A DNA stretch of 64,000 nt from Methanosarcina sp. 2.H.T.1A.6 (GCF_000979455.1 NZ_JJOY01000038.1:59656-123655); one strand, 5' to 3'; shown: positions 27,690 to 36,893, counted from the first letter of the stretch. Notes: generated by a model from the sequence alone, not told the origin. Made by a program: numbers and translations.

Positions 27690-28235
27690 CTCTGATTAAC
27701 TGGTTTATCTATCCGGAATCCGGAAAAGGAATACCTCAGTTTTCTTTCCCTGCGCCGCGCGGAGCCGGAGCCTGCCTGCCAACCAGATTAAAAAACAAAT
27801 CTTGTACCAGTACCGCAACTAAGAGTGACAATATCCGGGGTATTGTTCCGTTAGCCTGCAAACGGCTTTTCCCGCAAAAAAATAGGAGACGCAATTTCAC
27901 CATCTACAAACCCAGCGAGGCTCCCGCCTCCAATACCGCATTTCCCAAAGACTGCATCAAGAACGATTGCATGGCCAATTTCAAGGATATCGGCTTCGTG
28001 TTCTATGCTGGCAGGAGAAGGGGATACTCATCGTCAAAATCAGAAATGCCATCTCGCGATCAGCAGCGTCTGCAGAAAGGAAAAGGCAAATATAAGTTTC
28101 TCAACCAGCTTGTATGGAGGCTATTCCTTATTGTGCTCATCTATTGTTTTCCCTTTCTGGCGATTATTTTTAGCTTTTCTCTTTTAATCCTCTTTTTATT
28201 GAGGGAAAGGCCGCTCTGTTCAAGTTTTCTATAAT
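27690..28235 (+). repeat. Composite repeat copy C, interrupted
   Basis: The left part (TAGTCTCTGATTAACTGGTT at about 27688, CGCCGCGCGGAGCCGGAGCC near 27752) and right part (GAGGGAAAGGCCGCTCTGTTC near 28200) match copies A and B. The middle with the CCGCCAG hairpin is missing and replaced by foreign-looking sequence with a gene fragment at 27851-28011. Confidence 0.5.
27851..28011 (-). pseudogene. C-terminal gene fragment inside the repeat
   Basis: A minus-strand frame of about 52 residues, IEHEADILEIGHAIVLDAVF... to ...REKPFAG, ends in a proper stop at 27853-27851. It is preceded by frameshifted coding-like sequence (DREMAFLILTMSIPF). Composition is more coding-like than the AT-rich surroundings. 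I do not recognise the parent family. It is most likely the broken 3' end of a displaced gene. Confidence 0.4.
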
Positions 28236-28658
28236 TTTGAACGTTCTTTACTATTCTTAGAAATATTCACTGTCGGTCAGCCTTTAATTTTTTTAATTTG
28301 TATTTTTTTCAGATGAGTTGCAGCCACTTGATATATCTTTATTTAAATATTTTTTTTTGCTATATTTATAATTATTTATCATGATAAATATGCGAAACTT
28401 TTAAGTATATTATTATAATATTACCCCCCGACTTCCTGAAGATGATTTCTGAACAGGGGGCCTGTTTAACCTGCCTTTTTCAGGTAGCGAAGGTCAATGT
28501 ATGAAATTGTACACATTGCATGAGTGCATTCCTGAGAACGGGCAAAATATTTGAAGAATTATCCAAAATCTGAAAAATCATCTATATGAAAAATCATCTA
28601 AAATCTGAAAAATTGCTTATTTACGTCAAATATTAAGAGTTGTATCAGGGATGAATCT
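28236..28658. promoter_or_regulatory. AT-rich upstream region of the Hdr operon
   Basis: No gene. The region holds TATA-like stretches near 28340-28420, a CCCCC...GGGGG pairing around 28426-28460, and an inverted repeat CAATGT (28495-28500)/ACATTG (28513-28518). A long leader before the operon is likely, but no specific site can be assigned. Confidence 0.35.
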
Positions 28659-29198
28659 ATGAAACACCCTATAAAAACCTCAGAATCCGATCCTACCTTT
28701 TTTGAGGAGATCAAAGAGGAGACCGGAGCCGAAAAGATTCTGATGTGTTTTAACTGCAAGGGCTGCTCTACAGGCTGCCCGGTTACCGATGTTGTACCTC
28801 AGTACAACATAAAAAAACTTCTGCGCATGTCTGCAATGGGGCTGCGGGACCGTGTGCTCAACAGCGAGCACCTCTGGTACTGCACTACCTGCTTCAGGTG
28901 TCAAGAACGATGCCCAGAGGGAGTAAAAACCGTGGACACCATGCTTAAGCTTCGAAGTATTGCCGTAAAAAACGGTGTCATGCTTCCAGCTCATAAAAAA
29001 ATCGCAGAGTACGTGATGCGTACTGGGCATGGTGTTCCGATTGATGAGCAGAACAGGAAAAAGCGAAAAGAGCTTGAACTGGACGAACTGCCCGGAACCG
29101 TACACTCCTGCCCGGAAGCCCTTGAAGAAGTAAGGCATCTCATTAAAGCCTGTGGGTTTGACAGGCTTGTCGGGTTTGACCAGCAGTCTTTAGCCTGA
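28659..29198 (+). CDS. hdrC: Heterodisulfide reductase subunit C (HdrC)
   Basis: A 179-residue iron-sulfur protein with two [4Fe-4S] motifs: CFNCKGCSTGCPVT near residue 30 and CTTCFRCQERCPEG near 75. It is the electron-transfer subunit that passes electrons from HdrA to the catalytic HdrB in the soluble HdrABC complex. It is soluble with no membrane segment, which separates it from the HdrE/HdrD membrane type. It opens a six-gene operon (28659-36633); HdrB begins 47 bases downstream. Confidence 0.95.
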   Translation: MKHPIKTSESDPTFFEEIKEETGAEKILMCFNCKGCSTGCPVTDVVPQYNIKKLLRMSAMGLRDRVLNSEHLWYCTTCFRCQERCPEGVKTVDTMLKLRSIAVKNGVMLPAHKKIAEYVMRTGHGVPIDEQNRKKRKELELDELPGTVHSCPEALEEVRHLIKACGFDRLVGFDQQSLA

Positions 29199-29245
29199 AA
29201 TACGAATCCGCCTGAAACACAAAATTGCGATAAGAAGCTGAAAAC

Positions 29246-30229
29246 ATGACAAAAAACATTACCGATAATTCAAAACGTAACCTTTCTCTCTTTTTAGGTT
29301 GTATCGCCCCAAACCGTTATCCTGGCATTGAAAGTGCCACCCGGAAAGTAATGGAACGGCTTGGAATTTCCCTGAAGGAACTTGAAGGAGCTTCCTGTTG
29401 TCCTGCTCCCGGAGTCTTTCAGTCCTTTGACAAAAAGACCTGGCTTACCCTTGCAAGCCGGAATCTCTGTCTCTCTGAATCTCTGGATGCGGACATCCTG
29501 ACCGTGTGCAACGGCTGTTATGCCACGCTTGCGGACACTAACCGGATCTTAAAAGAAGACCCTGAGGCAAAAGCCGGGGTCAATGAAAAGCTTTCTGAGA
29601 TCGGAAAGGAGTTTTCCGGGAAGATTGAGGTCAGGCACATAGTCGAATACCTGTTCAGGGAAGTCAGTCCAGAAAAAGTCCGGGATGCGGTCATCCACCC
29701 TCTCGACCTAAGGGTCGCAGTGCACTACGGCTGCCACCTGATAAAGCCGGCCCATGAAAGAAAACTCGGAAGCGCGGAAAACCCCTCTTTTTTTGATGAA
29801 CTGGTAGAAGCTACAGGAGCCCGCAGCGTGGAATATGAGGACAAAATGGCCTGCTGCGGTGCAGGTGGTGGAGCCCGTTCTGCTGTTCAGGACGTGGCTC
29901 TCGCACTTACTGAAAAAAAGCTCGAACACATGCAGAGCGCAAACGTGGACTGCATCGTAGATGCCTGTCCTTTCTGCCACCTTCAGTTTGACCAAGGGCA
30001 AATTGAGCTTGCAGACCGCCTGGGAAAGGAGTTCAATATCCCGGTACTCCATTACTCCCAGCTCCTCGGGCTTGCTCTCGGGTATTCCCCTGAAGAACTG
30101 GGCATCCACTTAAACCGCATCCAGAACAGTGAGTTCTATACAAAGCTCGGAGAAAGAGCCGAAAGCAGGTTTCCGGGCAGGAAACTCGGTGCAGGTGCCG
30201 GAATTGGAAAGGGCGGAGTGCCAACATGA
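29246..30229 (+). CDS. hdrB: Heterodisulfide reductase subunit B (HdrB)
   Basis: A 327-residue subunit with two CCG domains. The first has GCIAPNRYPG ... ASCCPAPG ... CNGC and the second HYGCHLIKP ... MACCGAGGG ... DACPFCH. In HdrB these cysteines hold two noncubane [4Fe-4S] clusters that reduce the CoM-S-S-CoB heterodisulfide. All core cysteines appear present. The protein is longer than minimal HdrB by a basic Gly/Ala-rich tail of about 35 residues. It lies between hdrC and hdrA in the same direction. Confidence 0.95.
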   Translation: MTKNITDNSKRNLSLFLGCIAPNRYPGIESATRKVMERLGISLKELEGASCCPAPGVFQSFDKKTWLTLASRNLCLSESLDADILTVCNGCYATLADTNRILKEDPEAKAGVNEKLSEIGKEFSGKIEVRHIVEYLFREVSPEKVRDAVIHPLDLRVAVHYGCHLIKPAHERKLGSAENPSFFDELVEATGARSVEYEDKMACCGAGGGARSAVQDVALALTEKKLEHMQSANVDCIVDACPFCHLQFDQGQIELADRLGKEFNIPVLHYSQLLGLALGYSPEELGIHLNRIQNSEFYTKLGERAESRFPGRKLGAGAGIGKGGVPT

Positions 30230-30313
30230 GCTTCAGGCTTCTCTGGAGTAAAAGCTAAAAAACAATGTGTTGAAGCCGAATTTATCTGAAAAACATCTGT
30301 AGGAGCTGAAAGC

Positions 30314-33300
30314 ATGAAAACGGACATAACCGGGGCAGTTGCTGTCGTCGGTGGAGGGATTGCCGGGGTACAGGCTTCCCTTGACCTTGCAAATAGCGGG
30401 TATAAAGTTTACCTTATCGAGTCCGGGCCGACAATTGGGGGAAAAATGGCCCAGCTTGATAAAACGTTCCCGACTTCAGACTGTGCAGCCTGTATCCTTT
30501 CTCCCAAGCTTGTTGAAGCCAGCAGGCACCCGAACATAGAGCTGCTCGCATACAGTGAAGTCCTTGCCATTGACGGAGTTGCCGGGGACTTTACAGTAAA
30601 ACTCAAGAAAAAAGCCAGATACGTGGACGAGACGAAGTGTACAGGCTGCGGAGATTGTATTGAAAAATGCCCGAAGAAAGTCTCAGACGGGTTCAATGAA
30701 GGGCTTGCCCCGAGGAAAGCAATTTATCTTGCTTTTCCGCAGGCTGTTCCAAGGGTAATGACCATTGACCCTGATAATTGCATCTACCTTAACAAAGGTA
30801 AATGCGGAAACTGTGCAAAGGTCTGCAAGCGAGGAGCTATTGACTACACCCAGAAAGACCTCGAACTTTCCCTCAAGGTCGGAGCTGTAATTCTTGCTGC
30901 GGGTTTTGAGGCTTTTAACCCGGCAGGGCTTGAGGCTTACAGGCCCGAGCACCCCGATGTTGTAACTTCCCTCCAGTTTGAGAGGCTTCTGAACGCTTCC
31001 GGGCCCTATCACGGGCATCTCCAGACCTCGAAAGGAAAGGAGCCAAAGAAGATTGCTTTTATCCAGTGCGTGGGGTCAAGGAACCAGAAATTATCGAGAA
31101 AGTACTGTTCTTCGGTTTGCTGCATGTACGCCGTAAAGCAGGCCGTGATTGCAAAAGAGCACGACCCGAAGATTGAATGTGCAATCTTCAATATCGATAT
31201 CAGGGCTTTCGGAAAAGGCTTTGAGGAATTTTACCAGCGGGCAAAAAACGAGAAAAAAGTCCGTTTCATCCGTTCACGCCCTTCATGTGTTGAAGCCGAC
31301 CCTCTGAAAGGCGAATTGAGGATCCCATATGAAGAAGAAGACGGCAGCATAGCTCACGAAGAGTTCGATATGGTCGTCCTCTCCATAGGCATAGGGGCTT
31401 CCGAGTCAGGTAAAGAACTTGCCAGGCTTGCAGGGGTCGGGCTTACGGGAGCCGGATTTATCAGTACTCCAATAGAGGAACCGATGAGCACGAACAGGCC
31501 TGGAGTTTTCGCTGCAGGCGCCGTGCAGGGGCCAAAAGATATTCCGGATACAGTGGCTCAGGCAAGCGGGGCTGCTGCAAAAGCCGGAGCTCTGCTCTCT
31601 TCTGCCCGCGGGACTCTGGAAAGCAAAAAGGAGTTCCCACCTGAAAAGGTAGTAGAAGGCAAACCGAAGGTAGGTGTGGTTGTCTGCCACTGCGGCACGA
31701 ACATAGGAGGCTTTGTTAACGTCCCTGAAGTTGTCCGTTATGCCAGCACGCTTGAAAATGTGGCAGTTGCAAGAGAGGAAATGTATGCCTGCTCCGAAGA
31801 TGCCCAGGAGCGGATCAAGGAAATGATCGCGGAACACGGGCTGAACAGGGTACTTGTTGCTTCCTGCACTCCGAGAACTCACGAACCCCTCTTTCAGGAA
31901 AGCTGCAGGGCTGCAGGACTGAACCCATACCTCTTTGAGCTTGTAAACATCAGAGAACACTGCTCATGGATTCACCAGCAGGAGCCTGAAAAAGCCACTG
32001 AGAAGGCAAAGGATATTGTAAGGATGGGGGTTTCCAGGATCAGGCACCTTGCTCCACTTTATAAACAGGAACTCTCGCTCGGGCACAATGCCCTGGTGCT
32101 TGGGGGTGGAATCTCAGGCCTGAATGCAGCTCTCGAGATCGCAGAAAACGGGTTTGAAGTCCTGATTGTGGAAAAAGAAGCCGAACTCGGCGGGCTCCTC
32201 AGGGATATAACAGCCCTGCAGGACGGCAGGAAAACCAGGGAAATCCTTATCCCTCTTATCGAGAAGGTCAGGGTTCATCCTCTTATCAAAGTCCTGACAG
32301 GTTCCGAACTGGTCGAGGTCAGCGGCTCGGTTGGAAACTTCAAAGGCCGGGTCAGGGATACAGCAGGCAGGGAACAGGAAGTTAAGTTTGCTGTTGCGGT
32401 TATTGCAACAGGAGCCGAGGAGCTTTCACCTGCAGGATACTTCAGTTACGGGGAATTCCCGAATGTTATCACCCAGTCCGAACTTGAAGCGAAGCTCGAA
32501 GGCGATTTTAAGGCAAAACATGTGGTAATGGTCCAGTGTGCCGGAAGCAGGAATAAAGAGCGTCCGTATTGTTCAAGGGTCTGCTGTATAACTGCAGTTA
32601 AAAACGCGCTCCGCATCAAGAAAATGGACCCGTCGGCTACCGTGCATGTGCTGTACAGGGAAATGCGTACTTATGGGGCATGGGAAGAGCTCTATTCAAG
32701 AGCAAGGGCTGCAGGAGTCCGCTTTATTGCTTACTCCGACACCCGGCTTCCCTGGATAGGGGAGAAAGAGGTCCGCGTATATGACGAGATTACGGGTTTT
32801 GACCTGGAAATCGATGCCGACCTTATAGTCCTGAGCGCTCCGCTTGTAGCTCCTGCCACAAACAGGCAGATTGCTCCTATGTTCAAGGTCCCTCTGGACT
32901 CAAACGGCTTTTTCCTGGAAGTCCACATAAAGTTAAGGCCTGTGGACTTTGCAACCGAAGGGGTTTTCCTCTGTGGGACAGCCCAGGCTCCCAAACTTGT
33001 AGACGAAAGCATCGCCCAGGCAGCAGCTGCGGCTTCGAGGGCATGTACAATCCTCTCCAGAAAGTCTCTGGAATCAAGTGCTGTCATCTCAAAAGTCAAT
33101 GCCGAACTCTGCGTGGGCTGCGGGGCATGTGAAGCGGTCTGCCCTTACGGGGCGATCAGCTTAAAGGAAGTATGGATCGAAAAACAGGGTATTTCTTATA
33201 AGGTAAGGAAATCCGGGGTTAATCCTGCCCTCTGCAAGGGCTGCGGGGCATGTGCGATGAGCTGCCCGACAGGTGCTCTCGACCAGCAGCATTTCAGAAA

Positions 33301-33358
33301 TGACCAGCTCCTTGCCCAGGTGAAAGATGTCTTTACTTATTCTGAGGAGGTCCGCTAA
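30314..33358 (+). CDS. hdrA: Heterodisulfide reductase subunit A, double-length (HdrA)
   Basis: A 1014-residue flavo-iron-sulfur protein, much longer than the usual HdrA of about 650. The N-terminal half (1-440) has an FAD site (VVGGGIAGVQASLDLANSGY), an inserted ferredoxin CTGCGDCIEKCP near 110 and a further Cys cluster near 160. The second half has VVVCHCGTNIGGF near 456, a second FAD site VLGGGISGLNAAL near 597, CAGSRNKERPYCSRVCC near 741, and two terminal ferredoxin motifs CVGCGACEAVCPYG (932) and CKGCGACAMSCPTG (974). It thus looks like a QmoA-like unit fused to a canonical HdrA. HdrA flavin is the bifurcating site. GGAG precedes the ATG, and the stop overlaps the next start (TAATG). Confidence 0.93.
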   Translation: MKTDITGAVAVVGGGIAGVQASLDLANSGYKVYLIESGPTIGGKMAQLDKTFPTSDCAACILSPKLVEASRHPNIELLAYSEVLAIDGVAGDFTVKLKKKARYVDETKCTGCGDCIEKCPKKVSDGFNEGLAPRKAIYLAFPQAVPRVMTIDPDNCIYLNKGKCGNCAKVCKRGAIDYTQKDLELSLKVGAVILAAGFEAFNPAGLEAYRPEHPDVVTSLQFERLLNASGPYHGHLQTSKGKEPKKIAFIQCVGSRNQKLSRKYCSSVCCMYAVKQAVIAKEHDPKIECAIFNIDIRAFGKGFEEFYQRAKNEKKVRFIRSRPSCVEADPLKGELRIPYEEEDGSIAHEEFDMVVLSIGIGASESGKELARLAGVGLTGAGFISTPIEEPMSTNRPGVFAAGAVQGPKDIPDTVAQASGAAAKAGALLSSARGTLESKKEFPPEKVVEGKPKVGVVVCHCGTNIGGFVNVPEVVRYASTLENVAVAREEMYACSEDAQERIKEMIAEHGLNRVLVASCTPRTHEPLFQESCRAAGLNPYLFELVNIREHCSWIHQQEPEKATEKAKDIVRMGVSRIRHLAPLYKQELSLGHNALVLGGGISGLNAALEIAENGFEVLIVEKEAELGGLLRDITALQDGRKTREILIPLIEKVRVHPLIKVLTGSELVEVSGSVGNFKGRVRDTAGREQEVKFAVAVIATGAEELSPAGYFSYGEFPNVITQSELEAKLEGDFKAKHVVMVQCAGSRNKERPYCSRVCCITAVKNALRIKKMDPSATVHVLYREMRTYGAWEELYSRARAAGVRFIAYSDTRLPWIGEKEVRVYDEITGFDLEIDADLIVLSAPLVAPATNRQIAPMFKVPLDSNGFFLEVHIKLRPVDFATEGVFLCGTAQAPKLVDESIAQAAAAASRACTILSRKSLESSAVISKVNAELCVGCGACEAVCPYGAISLKEVWIEKQGISYKVRKSGVNPALCKGCGACAMSCPTGALDQQHFRNDQLLAQVKDVFTYSEEVR

Positions 33359-33804
33359 TGGAACCTGACAAAAACGAAATCTCTGAGGCATGGGAACCCA
33401 GGATTGTAATGTTCTGCTGTAACTGGTGTTCCTATGCAGGTGCAGACGGTGCTGGAATCGGGCGTTTCCAGCAGCCTGCGAGCATGCGCATCATCCGCGT
33501 GATGTGTTCGAGCAGGGTAGACCCTGTGCATGTATTCTCCGCTTTCCTTGAGGGAGCCGATGCCGTGATGATCACAGGCTGCCACCTCGGGGACTGCCAC
33601 TACATAAACGGAAATGAAAAGACCCTTGTAAAATTCAATTTCATGCGTTCGATGTTAAAAGAACTCGGCCTGGAAGAAGAAAGGCTGCAGCTTAACTGGA
33701 TCTCGGCATCAGAAGGCGAAAAGTTTGCCGAGGTTGTCCGTAAGGTTACGGAACAGGTCAGGCAGCTTGGTCCATGTGTCTTAAAACCCGAAGGGGTGGC
33801 CTGA
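33358..33804 (+). CDS. mvhD: MvhD-type iron-sulfur subunit
   Basis: A 148-residue MvhD/methyl-viologen hydrogenase delta family protein. It has CCNWCSYAGADGAG, MCSSRVDP and GCHLGDCHYINGN, the conserved Cys residues for a [2Fe-2S] cluster. In methanogens MvhD is the electron adaptor between a hydrogenase or formate dehydrogenase and HdrA. Here no hydrogenase subunits are next to it, so it probably links HdrA with the F420-type subunit encoded downstream. Its ATG overlaps the hdrA stop by one base, and the next gene follows after one base, so the three are tightly coupled. Confidence 0.93.
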   Translation: MEPDKNEISEAWEPRIVMFCCNWCSYAGADGAGIGRFQQPASMRIIRVMCSSRVDPVHVFSAFLEGADAVMITGCHLGDCHYINGNEKTLVKFNFMRSMLKELGLEEERLQLNWISASEGEKFAEVVRKVTEQVRQLGPCVLKPEGVA

Positions 33805-33805
33805 A

Positions 33806-35035
33806 ATGTCAGAACTGAAAGTTGCTGCCGACATTAAAGTCGGGGACAGGCTGCTTGGCTGGGCTGCATCCGAAGAGGTGCGGGCGCGCGGAGCTTCAGG
33901 AGGGCTTGTGACAGCAGTGCTTGCATCTGCCCTTGAAACAGGGCTTGTGGAAAGGGTGCTCATCCTGAAAAAAGTCAGCGAATTCGAAGCCTATCCGGTG
34001 TTTACCTCGGACGTGAAAGAGGTCCTGGAGTCCGCAGGTTCCATGCACTCCGTACCCGTAAACCTTGCCAGGTACTTAAAGCCTGAAACCTGTTCCGGAA
34101 AAATAGCCCTGCCTGCAAAACCGTGTGATGCAAGGGCGGTTGTCGAGAGGGCAAAAAGAAATGCCCTGTCCCCTGAGGACACCTACGTTATAGGCCTTAA
34201 CTGCGGGGGCACAATGCACCCTGAAAAAGTCAGGAGAATGCTTGAGACCGTCTACAGGCTTGGGCCCGAAGAGATTGCAGGAGAAGAAATCGTAAAAGGA
34301 AAGCTGGTTTTCTTCACAAAGGACGGAAAAGAACATGCAGTTCCCATTGACGACCTTGAAGCCGACGGGCTTGGGAGGAGAGACTCCTGCCGCTACTGCC
34401 AGGTAAAGATCCCAACAAATGCCGACCTCGCCTGCGGGAACTGGGGTGTTTCCGGCGACCTTGCAGGCAGAGGCACCTTTGTGGAAGTAATGACTGAAAA
34501 AGGGGCAGAGCTCCTCAGAAATGCTGTCAGTGCAGGCTTTGCCGAAGTTATGCAGGCTGATGAAAAAAGTATTTCTGTCCGGGAAAAGGTCAATAAGGTA
34601 ATGCTCGGGATGAGCGAGAAACGGAAGGCTGAGGTTTTTTCCACGATTGAGAATGGGGAAGAACGCTTCGAGTACTTCAGGAAGGAGCTTGAAAACTGTA
34701 TCCACTGCGGAGCCTGTAAAGCAGTCTGCCCGGTTTGCACCTGCGGAGAGGATTCCAAATGTACGGCGTACTCGTCCCTTGCAGACAGCTACAAAATGTC
34801 CCTTTTCCATATGGTGCGCTTCCTGCACCTTTCGGATTCCTGTATTGGCTGCGGGCAGTGTGAAGACGTCTGCCCCGCGGAAATCCCGCTCACACGCCTT
34901 TACCAGCGCTTTGCCGTTCCCGTCCAGAAAGAATACAGGTACCTTCCGGGCATGTCTGACAGGACTCCGCCCTTTTTTGCCCTGAAGCCCGAAGACAATG
35001 AGGATAATGAAGGAGGTGGCTGCTCATGCAGGTGA
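33806..35035 (+). CDS. FdhB/FrhB-type F420-binding subunit with ferredoxin domain
   Basis: A 409-residue protein of the coenzyme F420 hydrogenase/dehydrogenase beta subunit family. The N-terminal 290 residues have the FrhB/FdhB core: RGASGGLVTAVLASALE near 30, ALPAKPCDARAVVERAK, and CRYCQVKIPTNADLACGNWG. The C-terminal third adds two [4Fe-4S] motifs, CIHCGACKAVCPVC and CIGCGQCEDVCPAE. This subunit binds FAD and exchanges electrons with F420H2. A Cys-containing tail GGGCSCR ends the protein. The next gene starts ten bases before this stop. The context makes F420H2 the likely electron donor or acceptor for the Hdr complex. Confidence 0.92.
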   Translation: MSELKVAADIKVGDRLLGWAASEEVRARGASGGLVTAVLASALETGLVERVLILKKVSEFEAYPVFTSDVKEVLESAGSMHSVPVNLARYLKPETCSGKIALPAKPCDARAVVERAKRNALSPEDTYVIGLNCGGTMHPEKVRRMLETVYRLGPEEIAGEEIVKGKLVFFTKDGKEHAVPIDDLEADGLGRRDSCRYCQVKIPTNADLACGNWGVSGDLAGRGTFVEVMTEKGAELLRNAVSAGFAEVMQADEKSISVREKVNKVMLGMSEKRKAEVFSTIENGEERFEYFRKELENCIHCGACKAVCPVCTCGEDSKCTAYSSLADSYKMSLFHMVRFLHLSDSCIGCGQCEDVCPAEIPLTRLYQRFAVPVQKEYRYLPGMSDRTPPFFALKPEDNEDNEGGGCSCR

Positions 35036-36633
35036 AAAACAGGGAGAATGTGTACTCAAGTATATGTCCGGGCTGCGGGCTTGCCTGCGGGCTCTATATA
35101 AGGGAAATGGTCTCAGGAACCGGGGAAACTTCGGTTTCAGTGGACTTCCGGAAAAGCTCCCCGGTAAATGCAGGCAAACTCTGCAGGTTCGGGCTGAAGC
35201 TTCCGGTCTATTATACAGAGCCTCAGGCCCACACAGAGCCTCAGGCCTCAATGGTTAGAGGACAGAAGTCAGAGCTAAAAGCCGCTATATCAGCAGCATC
35301 CGAGGCTCTGAAAACCGCGCCTGCAGAAAGCCTGGCTTTCTTTTCGGTGGGAAACACTACAAATGAAGAGCAGAAGGCTTTCTCAGCCCTTGCAGGTGCG
35401 TTTGGCGCCGGAGTAGAGACCGGGATGGGCATTTACTCTTCACTCCCTGCAAAAATGCACTCTGCACTTTTCCAGGGTATGTCCCTTGAGGGACTCGAAA
35501 AAGCAAAACAGGTCTTTCTCTTTGTTGACCCCTATTCCCAGTATCCCCTGCTTCTCAGGAGGGTTATCAGGGCAAAAGAAAACGGGGCGAAGGTCGTCTG
35601 CATAGGTCCCAGACATCTGCCCGTTGCTGATGAGCAGTTCTGCCTGAAGCCGGAAGAGTACGAAAAGGCATTATCCCCTTCCCGTGACTCCGTGCTTATA
35701 GCCGATATTCACCCTTACTCCGATCCGGCACATATTAAAGCAGTCCTGGACCTTGCACAGGCTTCCGGTGCAAAACCCTTCTTCCTCAGGCCCTTTGCAA
35801 ACTCTGCAGGAACAGCGCTGCTTTCAGCCCACACAAAGCAGCGTACGCTGGATAAGCTGTTTGAGGACATCAATTCCGGAAAAATAAAGACCCTCTTCTG
35901 CCTGGAATCCGATCTTCTCGAACTTGCTCCTGACAGGGAAGCTGCATTACAGGCTCTCTCGAAACTGGATACCCTGATAGTCCAGACATCCGGACAGGGA
36001 GAATTTTCCGGGCTCGCCGACATATTAATCGCGTCCGAACCTTTTTACCGCAAACATGGCACAGTACTCAATGCGGAAGGAAGGCTTCTTTCGGTAGGCG
36101 GAAACTCCACTTCAGGTTTTGATGCCCTTTCCGGCCTGGCAGCAGCTTTCGGAAAACAGCTCGATTTTGAATCGGCCCGGAAAGAGGTGTTTGAAGTCAT
36201 CGGACTAAAGGAAGCAGATGAGTTTGCCTTCCGGAAACCCGCTGAGTCGTTCCCGGTGACGGCGGAAGTTGAAACCCCGTGTTCAAAACATGAAACTGGT
36301 CAGGAATCCTGTTCCGTGTCCAATTCAGAGGTGTCCAATTCTGAGTCCTGCCCGGAGAAATCCTGTCCTGAATGTTCTTCAGCTTCGCTCGTTTATTCTC
36401 TGTCCCCCTTCATGTGGCACGGGGTTGAAGACTGCAGCGCCTTTGTAGAACTGAACCTGAGCATGGTCCGCAAGCTGGGGCTTGTAAAGGGAGGCAATGT
36501 AAAAATCAGGGCTTCAGGAAAGACGGTTGATATGAAGTTCAGGATCTCGGACATTGAGAACGGTTATTTGCTTTCACCCCTGAGACTCCCGGTTTCAGGC
36601 ATTCCGGGGGCTGAGGTGGAGCTTTCCCGTTAA
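35026..36633 (+). CDS. FdhA/FwdB-like molybdopterin-oxidoreductase homologue lacking the catalytic residue
   Basis: A 535-residue protein. The N-terminus has the [4Fe-4S] signature ICPGCGLACGLY ... KLCRFG of molybdopterin oxidoreductases (FdhA, FwdB, NuoG). The body (80-400) has alternating alpha/beta blocks such as ESLAFFSVGNTTNEEQ and KAKQVFLFVDPYSQYP, and a C-terminal pterin-dinucleotide-like domain is at 455-535. Where FdhA has its Cys or Sec after the cluster domain, here the segment reads GMGIYSSLP with no Cys or in-frame TGA. An odd Cys/Ser-rich linker with CSKHE, SNSESCPEKSCPEC lies at 415-450. TEPQAHTEPQAS near 65 comes from a 15-bp repeat. It probably acts structurally or in electron relay in the Hdr complex. 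Confidence 0.78.
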   Translation: MQVKNRENVYSSICPGCGLACGLYIREMVSGTGETSVSVDFRKSSPVNAGKLCRFGLKLPVYYTEPQAHTEPQASMVRGQKSELKAAISAASEALKTAPAESLAFFSVGNTTNEEQKAFSALAGAFGAGVETGMGIYSSLPAKMHSALFQGMSLEGLEKAKQVFLFVDPYSQYPLLLRRVIRAKENGAKVVCIGPRHLPVADEQFCLKPEEYEKALSPSRDSVLIADIHPYSDPAHIKAVLDLAQASGAKPFFLRPFANSAGTALLSAHTKQRTLDKLFEDINSGKIKTLFCLESDLLELAPDREAALQALSKLDTLIVQTSGQGEFSGLADILIASEPFYRKHGTVLNAEGRLLSVGGNSTSGFDALSGLAAAFGKQLDFESARKEVFEVIGLKEADEFAFRKPAESFPVTAEVETPCSKHETGQESCSVSNSEVSNSESCPEKSCPECSSASLVYSLSPFMWHGVEDCSAFVELNLSMVRKLGLVKGGNVKIRASGKTVDMKFRISDIENGYLLSPLRLPVSGIPGAEVELSR

Positions 36634-36644
36634 ATGAATGAAAA

Positions 36645-36768
36645 AAAGTTCTGGAAATAAACATACAGAAAGTTCTGGAAATAAACATACAGAAAGTTCT
36701 GGAAATAAACATACAGAAATAAACATACAGAAAGTTCTGGAAATAAACATACAGAAATAAACATACAG
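36645..36768. repeat. 24/14-bp tandem repeat after the Hdr operon
   Basis: Units of AAAGTTCTGGAAATAAACATACAG, in full (24) or shortened (14: AAATAAACATACAG) form, repeat six times directly after the last Hdr gene. No ORF is supported in it. Confidence 0.85.
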
Positions 36769-36893
36769 GATATGAATTTGCAGCAGATGAAAGGTGTGAA
36801 AGAATGGCTCCTTTGAATTATTTCTGATTCTATGGAGTCAAATTCCCTCTTTCCTGCTTTCCCTTTCTGCAAGTACCTTATTACTCAAAGTGA

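Noticed and set aside
36630..36872. Minus-strand frame of 80 residues with LYVYFQNF repeats
   Set aside because: It is only the translation of the 24/14-bp tandem repeat; no ribosome site or domain.
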